DNA of 39,267 bases, taken from the NCBI GenBank assembly GCA_041481895.1, contig JBGPCQ010000008.1:1-39267 (forward strand), written 5' to 3'. The notes beneath the pieces were generated by a model. That model did no database searches. It saw only the letters and a program-made list of their open reading frames with translations, and was not told the origin of the DNA. This DNA is from JAMPXD01 sp041481895 (GTDB taxonomy: Bacteria; Desulfobacterota; Desulfuromonadia; Geobacterales; Geobacteraceae). Both the position numbers and the translations under genes were made by a program. This document shows positions 38,570-39,267 of this stretch, one piece after another (the stretch's first letter is position 1; each line of letters opens with the position of its first letter).

Positions 38570-39267
38570 ATGGGAGAGAAAAACGTCAGAATTCATTATG
38601 TACTGTTTGTGCTGTTCATGGTCTTCGTGCTGTTGTCAACAGCTACGGTTGGCACTGCGGAGACCCCTGACGAACGGCGGGAACGGCAGCGCCAGGAACA
38701 GCAGGAACGGCAGCGCGAGGAACAGCGAGAACGGCAGCGTGAGCAGCAGCGGGAACGGCAGCGCGAACAGCAGCAGGAGAGACAACGGGAGCAGCAGCGG
38801 GAACGGCAGCGCGAGCAGCAGCAGGAACGGCAGCGCGAGCAGCAGCAGGAACGGCAGCGCGAGCAGCAGCGGGAACGGCAGCGCGAGCAGCAGCAGGAGA
38901 GACAGCGCGAGCAGCAGCAGGAGAGACAGCGCGAGCAGCAGCAGGAGAGACAGCGCGAGCAGCAACGGGAGCGGCAACGGGACCAGCAACAGGGGAAACA
39001 GCGGGAGCAGCAGCAGGAGAGACAACAGCAGGAGAGACAACAGCAGGAGAGACAACAGCAGCAAAAACAGGAACAGCAGTACCAAAGGCGCCAGTCGCAA
39101 CCAGCCGGCCCGTCGTATTCTCCTTCTTCCCCGCCGTCGCGGCGACCGGAGAGCCCCGCACCTCCCGTGAGCAGGCCAAGCGGCTCCGGCAGCATGAAGT
39201 TCTCCACCGGCGGCGCGAAGAGCCCTGCCCCGACGGAAGCCAAACCAGCCGGCTCCGGCAGCATGAA
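38570..39267 (+). CDS. Secreted Gln/Arg/Glu octad-repeat protein, 3' end outside window
   Basis: A frame open to the end of the window; 232 residues are visible. TAAGGAGG (38555-38562) is seven bases before the ATG at 38570 (another ATG at 38564 is too close). The signal peptide IHYVLFVLFMVFVLLSTATVGTA is followed from residue 35 to 170 by 17 octads of the type QQQERQRE, then a Pro/Ser-rich part and Gly-Ser-Met repeats (SGSGSMKF, AGSGSM). The octads should form a long charged helix. The gene lies behind a GEMM-I riboswitch, so expression should follow a cyclic dinucleotide. No family is recognised; a cell-surface or matrix role is a guess. The opposite-strand frame is an artefact of the repeat. 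Confidence 0.75.
   Translation, partial: MGEKNVRIHYVLFVLFMVFVLLSTATVGTAETPDERRERQRQEQQERQREEQRERQREQQRERQREQQQERQREQQRERQREQQQERQREQQQERQREQQRERQREQQQERQREQQQERQREQQQERQREQQRERQRDQQQGKQREQQQERQQQERQQQERQQQQKQEQQYQRRQSQPAGPSYSPSSPPSRRPESPAPPVSRPSGSGSMKFSTGGAKSPAPTEAKPAGSGSM
38672..39079 (+). repeat. 24-bp tandem coding repeat
   Basis: Seventeen 24-bp units coding for octads, nearly identical in the centre (CAGCAGCAG, GAACGGCAGCGCGAG blocks) and decayed at both ends. The unit is in frame, so copy-number change would keep the reading frame. Confidence 0.85.

Noticed and set aside
38596..39264. Cys/Ser/Arg-rich minus-strand frame
   Set aside because: It is the complement of the CAG/CGG repeat; the plus-strand frame has a ribosome binding site and a signal peptide.

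Overview
The window looks like chromosome of a Geobacteraceae-type bacterium (Desulfuromonadia; Geobacter/Geotalea-like). The reasons are a geopeptide-type precursor with its radical SAM maturase, a seven-haem periplasmic cytochrome c paired with a membrane cytochrome b, the gene order pheA-tyrA-aroA-cmk-ispH-rpsA-ihf, a GEMM-I riboswitch with an A at the ligand-discriminating position, and several sigma54 regulators. The assignment rests on recognised families and gene order, not on a database search.

Layout. 1-549 is the end of a phage-type HTH regulator, probably the edge of an island. 779-3425 holds an aminotransferase and an NtrC-type regulator. A minus-strand block (10075 down to 3441) encodes a TonB-dependent receptor, a periplasmic ABC-type binding protein with no permease, a two-PAS sensor kinase and a second NtrC-type regulator. 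Divergent from it, 10299-11774 encodes a 37-residue Cys-Cys peptide and its radical SAM/SPASM maturase. Next come a DUF503 protein behind three copies of one operator-like dyad, an Fe/Mn superoxide dismutase, and a MacAB-like exporter (adaptor, ATPase, two permeases; 13411-18241). Every gene junction of the exporter carries a 114-125 bp imperfect palindrome. 18426-19166 is a membrane protein of unknown role.

19431-26668 is a housekeeping run: PheA, TyrA and AroA (aromatic amino acids), Cmk, IspH, ribosomal protein S1 and an IHF/HU protein, followed by tRNA-Leu(UAA). 27089-29872 is a minus-strand cluster (cytochrome b, seven-haem cytochrome c with an EF-hand-like loop, two small membrane proteins) flanked by 56-bp direct repeats. 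30357-32965 has a DEDDh exonuclease and a TAXI-type solute receptor without its permease. 33193-37193 (minus strand) is a sulfate-activation operon, cysC-cysD-cysN-cysQ, in which the CysN subunit carries a degenerate APS-kinase-like tail.

The right end holds a secreted Cys/Lys-rich CxxC protein, then a GEMM-I riboswitch (38119-38215) and a structured leader ahead of a secreted protein built from 17 octads of the type QQQERQRE, which runs off the window.

The most interesting candidate system is the geopeptide locus: precursor and maturase face an outer-membrane receptor, a binding protein, a kinase and a regulator, with a peptide-export-type ABC system 1.6 kb downstream. This could be a make-export-sense circuit for a modified peptide or metallophore. 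That link is inference from gene order. Second is the riboswitch-controlled repeat protein, and third the ladder of palindromes in the exporter operon.
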